This document shows positions 27,043-35,250 of a stretch of 64,000 bases of DNA, one piece after another. A program made the translations under genes and the position numbers. This stretch comes from Acidobacterium sp. S8 (GTDB lineage: Bacteria > Acidobacteriota > Terriglobia > Terriglobales > Acidobacteriaceae), in the NCBI RefSeq assembly GCF_009765985.1, contig NZ_LMUM01000015.1, positions 186,001-250,000 of the forward strand, given 5' to 3'. The notes beneath the pieces were generated by a model that was not told the DNA's origin, ran no database searches, and saw only the letters and a list, made by a program, of their open reading frames with translations. Each line of letters begins with the position of its first letter. Position 1 is the stretch's first letter.

Positions 27043-27204
27043 ATGGATCTGCGTCCTTCGCCAGCTTCATCGCAAAACAGGTGCCTGGATCGCCAGGTTC
27101 GTATTCTTAAAGTAGAGCTTTCGCCGGAGGCGGTATGTCTTTTGGCGGAAGACGAAGATCAACTGATACGCCTTATTGCTCATAATCCCAAAAACGATCG
27201 TTAA
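27043..27204 (+). CDS. Hypothetical small protein (53 residues)
   Basis: An ATG-started frame of 53 residues, rich in charged residues in its second half (LAEDEDQLIRLIAHN). It has no clear Shine-Dalgarno and no recognised domain. It is immediately followed by TAATG, where a short second frame begins. Coding status is uncertain. It lies in the gap between the toxin gene and the 108-residue hypothetical gene. Confidence 0.3.
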   Translation: MDLRPSPASSQNRCLDRQVRILKVELSPEAVCLLAEDEDQLIRLIAHNPKNDR

Positions 27205-27274
27205 TGACCAAGTCTTCGCAGCTCGAACGGATAGGAAAGTTCGTTCGCACGCGATATGGCCTGGCGGCCGATGA

Positions 27275-27601
27275 ATGCCTCTATTTCTTGAGGTCGAGCG
27301 TACTGATGCTTCCGACTTTCAGCAAACGCTCTGGATCGACGGATGCAAATTGGGAAACAATCGTCTTCTCTATGCGAAGAGTCCCGTAGTAGCGAACTCG
27401 ATCGCCGCCCTGCTCATTCATCTGGAAGAGCATACCGGAAAGCTATCGCACGCCTACTTCAAGTGGAAAGAGGGCAATCCTGTCGCTAATATCCTGGGTT
27501 TCATTTTTCTCGGCGAAGGAGACATAGCTCCGCTGGTCCATGAAGTCTTAAGACGCGCCATTGCTGACCCCCAGCACCGTCCTATCATTCACGTTAGCTA
27601 A
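27275..27601 (+). CDS. Hypothetical protein (108 residues)
   Basis: A 108-residue frame from ATG 27275, directly after an in-frame TGA. The composition is balanced and protein-like (TLWIDGCKLGNNRLLYAKSP, then ANSIAALLIHLEEHTGKLSH), with no domain I can name. A second, overlapping frame from 27204 covers its start and is probably spurious, though a frameshift joining the two cannot be excluded. It converges on the GH15 gene with a hairpin between them. Confidence 0.5.
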   Translation: MPLFLEVERTDASDFQQTLWIDGCKLGNNRLLYAKSPVVANSIAALLIHLEEHTGKLSHAYFKWKEGNPVANILGFIFLGEGDIAPLVHEVLRRAIADPQHRPIIHVS

Positions 27602-27627
27602 TGGGTGACAAAACGACGTCGGCAGAT

Positions 27628-27654
27628 CTATTGCTGGGATTACCACAGCAATAG
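27628..27654. terminator. Perfect 9-bp hairpin between convergent genes
   Basis: Arms CTATTGCTG and CAGCAATAG are perfectly complementary around a 9-base loop, in the gap between the convergent hypothetical and GH15 genes. No T-run follows on either strand, so it may be a bidirectional terminator of weak type or only an mRNA 3'-end stabiliser. Confidence 0.4.
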
Positions 27655-27720
27655 GACCCGCCATTGTCGAACGGAGCAGCACTGGAAACCTATGCATTCA
27701 TTCCGGCGCCAGAGAAATAC

Positions 27721-29475
27721 CTAATGAGCAGTTAGCATCCTGGCAGCATTAATGAGCGCGATATGAGATAGGGCCTGCGGAAAGTTTCCCATGAATCGGC
27801 CGTGATCCGGATCGTACTCCTCGGACAATAAGCCCACATCATTCCGCAGACTGATCAATTTTTCAAAAAGTCTCTCTGCATCACCCCAGCGTCCGGCTCC
27901 GCTGAGATTTTGAACCATCCAGAAAGAACAAGCTATGAAGGCCGATTCGCGACCTTTGCGAGAATTTGGCGAAAGACGATAAATGAATCCATCTTTGCTT
28001 AGTTTCTTCTGAATGACATCCATCGTGCTCTTGACACGCTCATCGTTGAACGGAAGAAAGCCAGAGATCGGCAGAAGCAACACCGAGGCGTCCAGGACAT
28101 TCGCATCGAAGGCCTGCACAAAACTTCCTAACTTCCGGTTGAATCCTCTCCTGCATATCTGTCGATGCAAACGTTCGCTCGCCACTTTCCATTCTTTAGA
28201 CTTTTTTTCGTTCGTGATTTCTACCCCGTGATGAAGAGTGAGCCACGCCATAGCCTTTGAATAGATGTAATGCTTCTTCTGATTTCGTTGTTCCCAAAGT
28301 CCGGACGCAGGAAGATGCCAGATAGATGCGACGTATTCCATGAGGTCGCGTTGCAAACGGAAAATTCGTTGATCCAGACGTATACCAGCGCGTTTCATGC
28401 TTATGATCGCATCCGAGATTTCACCGTATACGTCGAGCTGCAGCTGTTCCGAAGCATCATTTCCCATCCGCACCGGCTGGGACTTTCGATATCCCTGCAG
28501 CCATGGAAGCTCGAGTTCCGGCAGATGTCGTTCGCCCCGCATCCCATACATGATTTGCAGGTCTCTTGCATTGCTGCCAACGGCCTGAAGAAGCCAGTCC
28601 TGCCAGGCCCGGGCCTCGTCGTGATAGCCCACCGAGAGTAATGTTTCAAGTGTGAAAGCAGCGTCTCGAAGCCAGCAATAACGATAATCCCAGTTTCGGT
28701 CTCCGCCGATTCGTTCAGGCAGAGAGGTAGTCGGAGCCGCAACGATACCACCCGTAGGCCGGTAGGTAAGCGCCTTGAGCGTAATCAGCGACCGCTCCAC
28801 GGCTTCCCGCCACTCTCCCTCATATGTATTTAAGCCGCACCATTCCGACCAGAATCGTTCCGTTTGCTGCAAGGCCTTTCGCACATTGATTCGACGCGGA
28901 GGACTCTCTTGAGCTCGGGCATGGGTCAGAACGAAAGATCGGTATTCCCCTTGGGTCAACTTGAACTCGGCTGAGGCAATCTCGTTTTTCGTTCGTATCG
29001 GTTGTTGAGTGCGCAGATAAGCGACACCGGTGCCGGCAGCTGCTGCCCAGGCATTTCTTTCCCGGGCGCCAGTCCATGGAATCGTGCGTCCATAGTCGAA
29101 ACGAACACAGAGTTCCATCTGAACTGTCACTTTGCCCGCGAGACACTTTGCGATCCTCACAATATCTGAATGCGTCTCACGCAACGGCATGAAATCGGTA
29201 ACCAGGAGAGTGCCTGACGCCGTCTCGAAACGAGTCTCAAGAATCAGCGTATGTTCGCGATACCGCCGTGTAATTCTTTTGCAGCTATCCTTTGGCGCAA
29301 GCAGCCACCTGCCATTCTGATCTGTTCCGATAAGCGCGGCGAAACAGGCTGGAGATGAAAAGTCCGGCCAGCACAACCAGTCGATCGATCCGTTCTTTCC
29401 TACAAGCGCCGCTGTCTCACAATCGCCAATCAGCGCATAATCTTCGATCGCAAGAGCCACGCGGGCTATCCTCAC
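27721..29475 (-). CDS. GH15 glucoamylase/trehalase-like protein
   Basis: An inverting alpha-glucosidase-type protein of 584 residues with an N-terminal beta-sandwich and an alpha/alpha-six barrel. The family motifs are clear: GSIDWLCWPDFSS near residue 28, RNWDYRYCWLRDAAFT near 255, and the catalytic-region EEYDPDHGRFMGNFPQALSH near the C-terminus. No signal peptide, so cytoplasmic. GH15 members of this build include glucoamylases and trehalases, and the sequence alone does not decide between them. It starts at GTG 29475, divergent from the SDR gene 91 bases away. The two are often close together in Acidobacteriota stress- or storage-sugar clusters, which is context, not proof. Confidence 0.85.
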   Translation of the reverse strand: MRIARVALAIEDYALIGDCETAALVGKNGSIDWLCWPDFSSPACFAALIGTDQNGRWLLAPKDSCKRITRRYREHTLILETRFETASGTLLVTDFMPLRETHSDIVRIAKCLAGKVTVQMELCVRFDYGRTIPWTGARERNAWAAAAGTGVAYLRTQQPIRTKNEIASAEFKLTQGEYRSFVLTHARAQESPPRRINVRKALQQTERFWSEWCGLNTYEGEWREAVERSLITLKALTYRPTGGIVAAPTTSLPERIGGDRNWDYRYCWLRDAAFTLETLLSVGYHDEARAWQDWLLQAVGSNARDLQIMYGMRGERHLPELELPWLQGYRKSQPVRMGNDASEQLQLDVYGEISDAIISMKRAGIRLDQRIFRLQRDLMEYVASIWHLPASGLWEQRNQKKHYIYSKAMAWLTLHHGVEITNEKKSKEWKVASERLHRQICRRGFNRKLGSFVQAFDANVLDASVLLLPISGFLPFNDERVKSTMDVIQKKLSKDGFIYRLSPNSRKGRESAFIACSFWMVQNLSGAGRWGDAERLFEKLISLRNDVGLLSEEYDPDHGRFMGNFPQALSHIALINAARMLTAH

Positions 29476-29566
29476 TTATCCCTAACGCTTTCGGTAACTT
29501 TAGATGCGATCCAGCTCTTCTCCGCCTGCATCTAACGCATTGTAAGCATCACGGTGGAGGCGCAGG

Positions 29567-30565
29567 ATGCCGCAAACACTCAATGTAGTGATCACGGGAG
29601 CTTCAGCCGGATTGGGACGAGCCATTGCTCATGAATTCGGCAAAACGGGCGCCCGGGTCGGATTGATTTCGCGTGATCTATCAGCGCTGGAAGCGACAGC
29701 GGTGGAAGTTGAACGTCTCGGAGGAACAGCGGCCACATATGCGGCTGATGTGAGCGACGACCAGGCTGGCGAGGCGGCCGCGTCGTCCTTCGAAGAACGG
29801 CTCGGCCCGATTGACATCTGGATCAACAATGCAATGGTTTCTGTATTCTCCCCGGTCAAGGAGATGGAAGCAGCCGAGTTCCGACGCGTCACCGAGGTGA
29901 ACTATCTTGGATACGTCCATGGCACGCTTGCCGCATTGAGGCGAATGCTTCCGCGGAATCGAGGCCGAATCATCCAGGTTGGATCGGCCTTGGCCGTAAG
30001 AAGCATACCTCTGCAATCCGCGTATTGCGCCACTAAACATGCTATCGTCGGTTTCACTGATTCGCTGCGCTGCGAGCTCATTCACGACAACAGCAACATA
30101 AAAGCGATCGTCGTTCAGATGCCGGCGATGAATACTCCACAATTTACCTGGGTAAAGAGCCGGCTTCCGCGTTTGCCGCAGCCAGTCCCTCCCATTTACG
30201 AACCCGAAGTAGGCGCCAGGGTGATTCTGCACGCCGCTCTCACCTCATCGCCGCGGCGCGAATACTGGGTCGGCGGGTCAACGGTCAAAGCCATCTTGGG
30301 GCAAAAGATTTTTCCGGGCATATTGGATTTCTATCTCGGAAAGACAGGCTACAATGCGCAGCAGCGCGAGGAGCAAGACTCTCCCGATCGGCTGAACAAT
30401 GTGTGGCATCCCGTTCCAACTACGCTCGGAGCGCATGGGCCATTTGATACGAAGTCCCGGCCGTTCAGCCTTGAGGCACAGGTATCAAAGCATCGTGGTT
30501 GGTTCCTTTTGGGATGCGGAGTGATCGGGGTCGCGATTTGCGCAAAGAAGCTGCTCGCTCGTTAG
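29567..30565 (+). CDS. SDR-family oxidoreductase with C-terminal membrane segment
   Basis: Classical SDR, 332 residues, longer than the family norm by about 80 residues. It has TGASAGLGRAI near residue 10, INNAMVS in the middle, and an intact catalytic Tyr/Lys pair in SAYCATKHA. The C-terminal part ends in a hydrophobic stretch (WFLLGCGVIGVAICAKKLLA) that could anchor it to the membrane. GGAGG lies before the ATG. The stop codon overlaps the GMC gene stop on the other strand. The substrate is unknown. SDRs of this longer type are common as stand-alone dehydrogenases in soil bacteria. Confidence 0.85.
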   Translation: MPQTLNVVITGASAGLGRAIAHEFGKTGARVGLISRDLSALEATAVEVERLGGTAATYAADVSDDQAGEAAASSFEERLGPIDIWINNAMVSVFSPVKEMEAAEFRRVTEVNYLGYVHGTLAALRRMLPRNRGRIIQVGSALAVRSIPLQSAYCATKHAIVGFTDSLRCELIHDNSNIKAIVVQMPAMNTPQFTWVKSRLPRLPQPVPPIYEPEVGARVILHAALTSSPRREYWVGGSTVKAILGQKIFPGILDFYLGKTGYNAQQREEQDSPDRLNNVWHPVPTTLGAHGPFDTKSRPFSLEAQVSKHRGWFLLGCGVIGVAICAKKLLAR

Positions 30566-32256
30566 GCGATCCTGGGGTTTCCTTTGAACTTGGTATAAGG
30601 CGGGGAGAGATCGTACCGGATGCCCGGTTCGGTTAGATCTCGACGATTCGAGAAGAAAATATTGTCCCCTTGCTTGATCAGATAATCTGCTGTGCGTGCG
30701 GCGAGAGCCTGTATCGTGAGACCAGGATTAGCGGAGCCCTGCGTCGGCAAAATGCTGCCATCACAGACAAATAGATTCGGAATATCGTGCGTACGGCCGA
30801 ACTTGTCGACGACCGAAGTGGATGGATCGCTTCCCATCCGCGAGGCACCTACCAGGTGAGCGAACCTCGATTCCTGCACAACCTGCTTCGCTCCCGCAGC
30901 CCACATAATTTCCATCACCTTATTTTTTCCAAACTCAATCAACTTCTTGTCATTGTCGTGAAGAGTGAAGGTCACCTTCGCGACCGGCAAACCATGTCGG
31001 TCTTTCTCCTCCGCCAATTCGACGCGATTTTCCTCCCACGGAAGGATTTCGCCCAGGACGCCGAGCGTTGCCCAGTGGTTGTAGTCCATCATGACGCGAC
31101 GCATACCCCAACCCCATGCTCCTATGGCTGCGACCATCTGTTTCGCAAACGCAACCGGAAGCGGTCCGACCGTCTGAACTGCAAAGCCGCGGGCGAATCC
31201 ACGACGCGGATCGGTTTCGTAGAATTCTTCGCTCAGGGCGTGCGCGGGTGGCGCTTTGTAAAGTCGAATGAGCTCTTCGAATCGGCCAGCGACGACATCG
31301 CCGGCCTGTGCCATCAGATATTTGCCGAGCGTCCCGCTCGAGTTCGCGAGACCGTGGCGATGGCCAGGACATGCGGAGTTAAGAAGCAATCTCGGCGTCT
31401 CAATCGCATATCCGGAGACGATGACAGCCCGGGATCGCTGAAAGTGTTCTTTCCCTTCGCGATCGAAGTAGAAGACACCGTCCACCCGGCCATCCTCACG
31501 CAGACTGACTCGGGAAGCCATCGCATGCGCGCGAATCTCAGCGCCATGAGAAATGGCATCGGGAACATGTGTGATGAGCGTACTGGCCTTCGCGCCCACC
31601 TTGCACCCTTGGATACAGAAGCCGCGATAGATGCAGTGAGGCCGATCGCCATGCGAAGCGGAGAGAATTGCGACCGGTCCGCCAGCAACTGATCGAATAC
31701 CGAGATTTGTGCAACCTCGCACCAGCACGTCGCCAACTCCACCAAGCGGATGGGGGCCATAAGGGTGGCCATGCGGATCGCCCCATGGAAACCACGCCGG
31801 ACCAGCAACAGGAATTTCACGCTCCAGTAGCTCGTAATAGGGCTTCAGGTCCCAATAAGACATGGGCCAATCGACGCCAACGCCGTCTTCGGAATACACG
31901 CGAAAATCCGAAGGATGAAAGCGCGGCGCGAAGGCAGCCCAATGAACGGAACCGCCCCCGACTCCTTTGCCGCTGTTGTTTGCGCCAAGTGCAAGAGGGT
32001 GCGTTCCGCCGGTGATGCGCAGATCGTTCCAGTACAGCTCATACGAACCTTTTTCGTCGCTGACCCAATCCTTCTCTGTATCCCAGAATGGGCCCGCTTC
32101 CAACCCGACCACGCGAAAACCTGCCCGCGCAAGCCGCTGCACCAATACCCCACCGGCGCTGCCCACGCCGACAATGCAATAGTCGACAGTCTCATTTTCT
32201 TTAAATCGACGCATCGGTGAGGGGAGCGTCTGCATTGGGCCGAGGCGGTGCGGCAT
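30562..32256 (-). CDS. GMC-family oxidoreductase (gluconate/sugar dehydrogenase large-subunit type)
   Basis: An FAD-dependent GMC-family oxidoreductase, 564 residues, related to the flavoprotein subunit of membrane gluconate and glucose dehydrogenases. The FAD-binding GVGSAGGV lies near residue 32, GVGGGSVHW follows, and the C-terminal active site shows His (AHLVGASRMG) and Asn (GSANPGLT). A short Cys cluster, C-x5-C-x3-C (CIYRGFCIQGC), resembles the iron-sulfur motif of FAD glucose dehydrogenases. No signal peptide. It is coupled to the subunit-3 gene by a TGATG junction and is the last gene of the minus-strand run. The electron acceptor is unclear because no cytochrome c gene is next to it. 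Confidence 0.86.
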   Translation of the reverse strand: MPHRLGPMQTLPSPMRRFKENETVDYCIVGVGSAGGVLVQRLARAGFRVVGLEAGPFWDTEKDWVSDEKGSYELYWNDLRITGGTHPLALGANNSGKGVGGGSVHWAAFAPRFHPSDFRVYSEDGVGVDWPMSYWDLKPYYELLEREIPVAGPAWFPWGDPHGHPYGPHPLGGVGDVLVRGCTNLGIRSVAGGPVAILSASHGDRPHCIYRGFCIQGCKVGAKASTLITHVPDAISHGAEIRAHAMASRVSLREDGRVDGVFYFDREGKEHFQRSRAVIVSGYAIETPRLLLNSACPGHRHGLANSSGTLGKYLMAQAGDVVAGRFEELIRLYKAPPAHALSEEFYETDPRRGFARGFAVQTVGPLPVAFAKQMVAAIGAWGWGMRRVMMDYNHWATLGVLGEILPWEENRVELAEEKDRHGLPVAKVTFTLHDNDKKLIEFGKNKVMEIMWAAGAKQVVQESRFAHLVGASRMGSDPSTSVVDKFGRTHDIPNLFVCDGSILPTQGSANPGLTIQALAARTADYLIKQGDNIFFSNRRDLTEPGIRYDLSPPYTKFKGNPRIA

Positions 32257-33008
32257 CAGTGGCTTCCTCCATGACCGTGCAGCGATCCATGTTCAGGAGG
32301 CGCACTATCTTCCTCTAACTCCGATAGCGAATCGACGGGAGCATTCCATTCGGAGCGCTGTTCGTCTTTCTCCCAAGGCTCTGGCAGACCGTTCTCAAGC
32401 CGCATGTATCCCCGCGGATATGCAGGACCACCAAAGCCGATTTCATCCCATGCCCAGGGATGCGAATAATAAGCCGTGATGCAGTCTTCCATGAGCATCG
32501 CCCAGAAGCGATGTACGGGCATCCGTTGCCATATCGAATTTTCCGGCTCAGGCTTCCCATCATGCAGGGATTTCAGAATCAGCTCTTGCCGGTGCACGCT
32601 GAGATCAGGAAAAGATTCGCGAAAGCGTTCCTGCGCCATCTCTTCAATCGCTTGGATCGCGAGTTTATATGCCTCCTGATCTGGCGGCATATCTTCATAG
32701 CGAAAGCCATTCAGTGAGTTCTTGTGAAGCCGTTCGTCGAGAATAGAGAGAATCGGAATTGTACGTCCCTCGGTTCGATCGTCCTGGGGCATCACCCGGT
32801 CAACCACCGCAGCGAGGAGTGCCGCCTGCTCTTGCGAAAAGAAGCGGATAGCCAGGGTCTGCTCGACACGTTTGGTGACTAGTGTTCTCGTTGCCTCTTC
32901 CCAGTTTTTCTTCTGAGCCATAGTGCTGTATCCGGCGTAATATCCCGGTTGGCTGAGATCGCGCTGCTCCCCGCCAGTTGCTTTATAAGGAAAGGACTTC
33001 CGGCTCAT
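32256..33008 (-). CDS. Gluconate 2-dehydrogenase subunit 3 family protein
   Basis: A 250-residue small-subunit protein of the gluconate 2-dehydrogenase subunit 3 family, recognised by the region FFSQEQAALLAAVVDRVMPQ followed by the Trp/Asp-rich C-terminal part (YYSHPWAWDEIGFGG, PAYPRGY). In known systems this chaperone-like subunit carries a Tat signal and takes the flavin subunit across the membrane. Here no twin-arginine signal is visible, so the complex may be cytoplasmic or rely on the membrane partner upstream. The C-terminus is acidic and His/Gly-rich. It is overlapped by the membrane-protein gene on one side and joined to the GMC gene by TGATG on the other. Confidence 0.85.
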   Translation of the reverse strand: MSRKSFPYKATGGEQRDLSQPGYYAGYSTMAQKKNWEEATRTLVTKRVEQTLAIRFFSQEQAALLAAVVDRVMPQDDRTEGRTIPILSILDERLHKNSLNGFRYEDMPPDQEAYKLAIQAIEEMAQERFRESFPDLSVHRQELILKSLHDGKPEPENSIWQRMPVHRFWAMLMEDCITAYYSHPWAWDEIGFGGPAYPRGYMRLENGLPEPWEKDEQRSEWNAPVDSLSELEEDSAPPEHGSLHGHGGSH

Positions 33009-33964
33009 TTTCGCTCCCTGCGCAGCAGACTGGCCATGATCCCGAGAAATCCGCAGGCCGCGAACAGCAGCGGGGCAAAGATCGGAGGCCCATAAAGAAT
33101 GTTATAAAGCGGCTTCTTGACTCCACCGGGCCGACGCACAATGCCGCGTGCGTGATAGAAAAACCCGACAGCTCCATCCGCGAGGGCAAGAGCAGAGACG
33201 GCGGGCAAAACAGTATTCGCGATTCGCCGGCTCTTCACGGCTCCCAGTCCCGAAGCCATCAACAATGGCGTCAACAAAACAGGTGTCCATTGGGCTTTGT
33301 AGCGAAAGTTCGTCTTGTAATGCGAATAGAGTGCTTCAAAGCCGCTGAAGAATGCCCATAACACTGTCAATGCAGACAGATGCTTCTGGAATCTTCCATA
33401 GCGCAGGTCGCTTCTCCAGTCGGAGTTTCCCCCTTCATGCCAGGAAGCAAGAAGTCCTCGCACATCGTGAAGATCTTCCTCCCGCCGCAGATACGAGGCC
33501 ATCAGGCCAAGATAGGCGCTCGTTCCGAAGAGCAAAGGAGCAAAGATCGGTGGCCCCATGACAATGTTCGTGACAGGAAGGCTCCAACCTCCGGGCTTTC
33601 GCGCGACACCACGCACGTGAAAGAAAAACCCAACAATGCCATCAGCGAGAGTAACGATGCTCACCCAACGTAGAACCGTGCGAGCAGCCAGACGGTTGAA
33701 AGCTCCTGACAATCCGGCGCAGGCCAGTGCTCCGCTCAGCATTACCGGCGTATACATCACCGGATTGCTGTAGCTGCCTTTGTAATGCTCATACCCAACT
33801 TCGAGGCCGCTAGCGACACTGGTCGCGGCAACGATCAGACAGAGGCTGCGTTGAAAGCAGCCTTCGCGCAGATGCTCGAGCGCTGTCGTTGCAGCTGTAG
33901 AAAACGGAGCGGGTAAATTACGATTCGCACTCCGCTCCAGTGCGGTAGTCAGAATGAAAGTCAC
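33005..33964 (-). CDS. Internally duplicated membrane protein, partner of the sugar dehydrogenase
   Basis: A 319-residue membrane protein with two copies of the same ~110-residue unit. Copy 1 (about 55-165) and copy 2 (about 205-315) share YxHYK...TPVxL, the segment LADGxVGFFxHxRGxxRxPGG, and GPPIFAPLLF...LGxMASxLRRE. Each copy has about four hydrophobic helices with conserved His residues that could bind a haem or metal, although this is only an idea. No database family comes to mind. It overlaps the subunit-3 gene by 4 bases, so it is probably the membrane anchor or electron-transfer partner of the GMC/subunit-3 pair, taking the place of the usual cytochrome c. The gene start at ATG 33964 is the first ATG. 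Confidence 0.72.
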   Translation of the reverse strand: MTFILTTALERSANRNLPAPFSTAATTALEHLREGCFQRSLCLIVAATSVASGLEVGYEHYKGSYSNPVMYTPVMLSGALACAGLSGAFNRLAARTVLRWVSIVTLADGIVGFFFHVRGVARKPGGWSLPVTNIVMGPPIFAPLLFGTSAYLGLMASYLRREEDLHDVRGLLASWHEGGNSDWRSDLRYGRFQKHLSALTVLWAFFSGFEALYSHYKTNFRYKAQWTPVLLTPLLMASGLGAVKSRRIANTVLPAVSALALADGAVGFFYHARGIVRRPGGVKKPLYNILYGPPIFAPLLFAACGFLGIMASLLRRERK

Positions 33965-34090
33965 GCCCTCAGCTCCAGCCGTTTAACATTCGCGGATCGT
34001 TCGCGGTGAGATGAGAGATTGTCATCGAAGTGAGACCAAACCTCGGCCATTGCGGCATGTTGTTGAAGATCGGCTGACTCAGGTCGAAGA

Positions 34091-35200
34091 TCATGTATTT
34101 CTCCAGGTAACGAATTGCTCCGCATCGCAATGCTTGAAGATGAGACCCATACCGAGCCGTGATCGATCCGGCTTCAACTCGCCATCTCTGGGTGGAATGA
34201 ATCCATCGAAAAACATCTTTTCAATACGGGCATGATCGTGGAAGTACTCGACGTGGCGAAACTTTGGAACTACACAACCGACGTGCATGTGAAGTGAAGG
34301 CGCGCAATGCGCGGACATGGGACACCCGAAACTTGCTGCGACGGCAGCTCCTTCCAGAAAGCCGGTAAATCCTTTGCACCGCGTCGCATCTAGTTGCAGT
34401 ACATCCACCGCTTCTGCCTCAAGCATCCTGCGAAAATATAACGAGTCGTATCCATATTCCCCGGCTGCAATCTCCATAGCGCCTGGAGCACCATCACGCA
34501 CTCGCCGAAGGCCATTGAGATCATCAGAGCTGACCGGTTCTTCGAACCATGTAACGTTGAAATCCTCGAACTTCTCCGCAAAAGCAATCGCCTGTCGTGC
34601 GTTGTAAGCTCCGTTCGCGTCCACAAATAGATTCGTAGATGGTCCCGCCGCTTCGCGAGCGGCGCGAACCCTCTCCAAATCTGCAGACGGTTCTGCGCCA
34701 ATTTTCATTTTTACGTTCTTCAAACCTTCCATGACCCAGCCGGACAACTGTGCAGCCAATTGCTGGTTGCTGTAAGTGGTGAATCCCCCGCTCCCGTAAG
34801 CAACAACGCTTGTATGCGCGGTGCCAAAAAGATCGACGAGAGAAGAACCTATTAGCTTGGCTTTTAGATCCCAGAGCGCTATGTCCAGCGCCGAGATCGC
34901 CATGGATGCAATGCCTCGGCTACCGTCGTTTCGCACCTGCTGCAGCATGGATGCATGAAGACTTGGAATGTCTAGCGCCGACCTATGCAACAGATATTTG
35001 CCTGCAAGCTGATCAGCCACGAACGCGGTGGCTTTATTGCCGTATGTGTACCCAAGTCCGAACTGGTTGGCTGCATGAATTTCGCAGACAATAAGCGTCG
35101 TCGAATCCCATCGTAAGGTGCCGTCACCTTCAGGAGCATCGGTCGGTATCGTATAGGCGTAAACATCCACCTTCTCTACGGAAATTTCCGACAGTGTCAT
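34091..35200 (-). CDS. Enolase-superfamily dehydratase/racemase (mandelate racemase-muconate lactonizing group)
   Basis: A 369-residue enzyme of the enolase superfamily. The capping domain fills about residues 1-120. The barrel shows KMKIG with the K-x-K base, metal ligands in FVDANGAYN (Asp), WFEEPV (Glu) and AAGEYGY (Glu), and the C-terminal base region with SAHCAPSLHMH (His). Members of this group dehydrate sugar acids such as galactonate, or racemise and lactonise related acids. Given the nearby sugar dehydrogenase subunits, an aldonate dehydratase making a 2-keto-3-deoxy acid is reasonable. It is 50 bases downstream of the ThDP enzyme gene and 126 bases upstream of the membrane-protein gene on the same strand. 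Confidence 0.85.
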   Translation of the reverse strand: MTLSEISVEKVDVYAYTIPTDAPEGDGTLRWDSTTLIVCEIHAANQFGLGYTYGNKATAFVADQLAGKYLLHRSALDIPSLHASMLQQVRNDGSRGIASMAISALDIALWDLKAKLIGSSLVDLFGTAHTSVVAYGSGGFTTYSNQQLAAQLSGWVMEGLKNVKMKIGAEPSADLERVRAAREAAGPSTNLFVDANGAYNARQAIAFAEKFEDFNVTWFEEPVSSDDLNGLRRVRDGAPGAMEIAAGEYGYDSLYFRRMLEAEAVDVLQLDATRCKGFTGFLEGAAVAASFGCPMSAHCAPSLHMHVGCVVPKFRHVEYFHDHARIEKMFFDGFIPPRDGELKPDRSRLGMGLIFKHCDAEQFVTWRNT

Positions 35201-35250
35201 ACTCAGGACAGCTCCTCAGTGCATGCGGTTATAAGCGTCTCATTGCGTAA

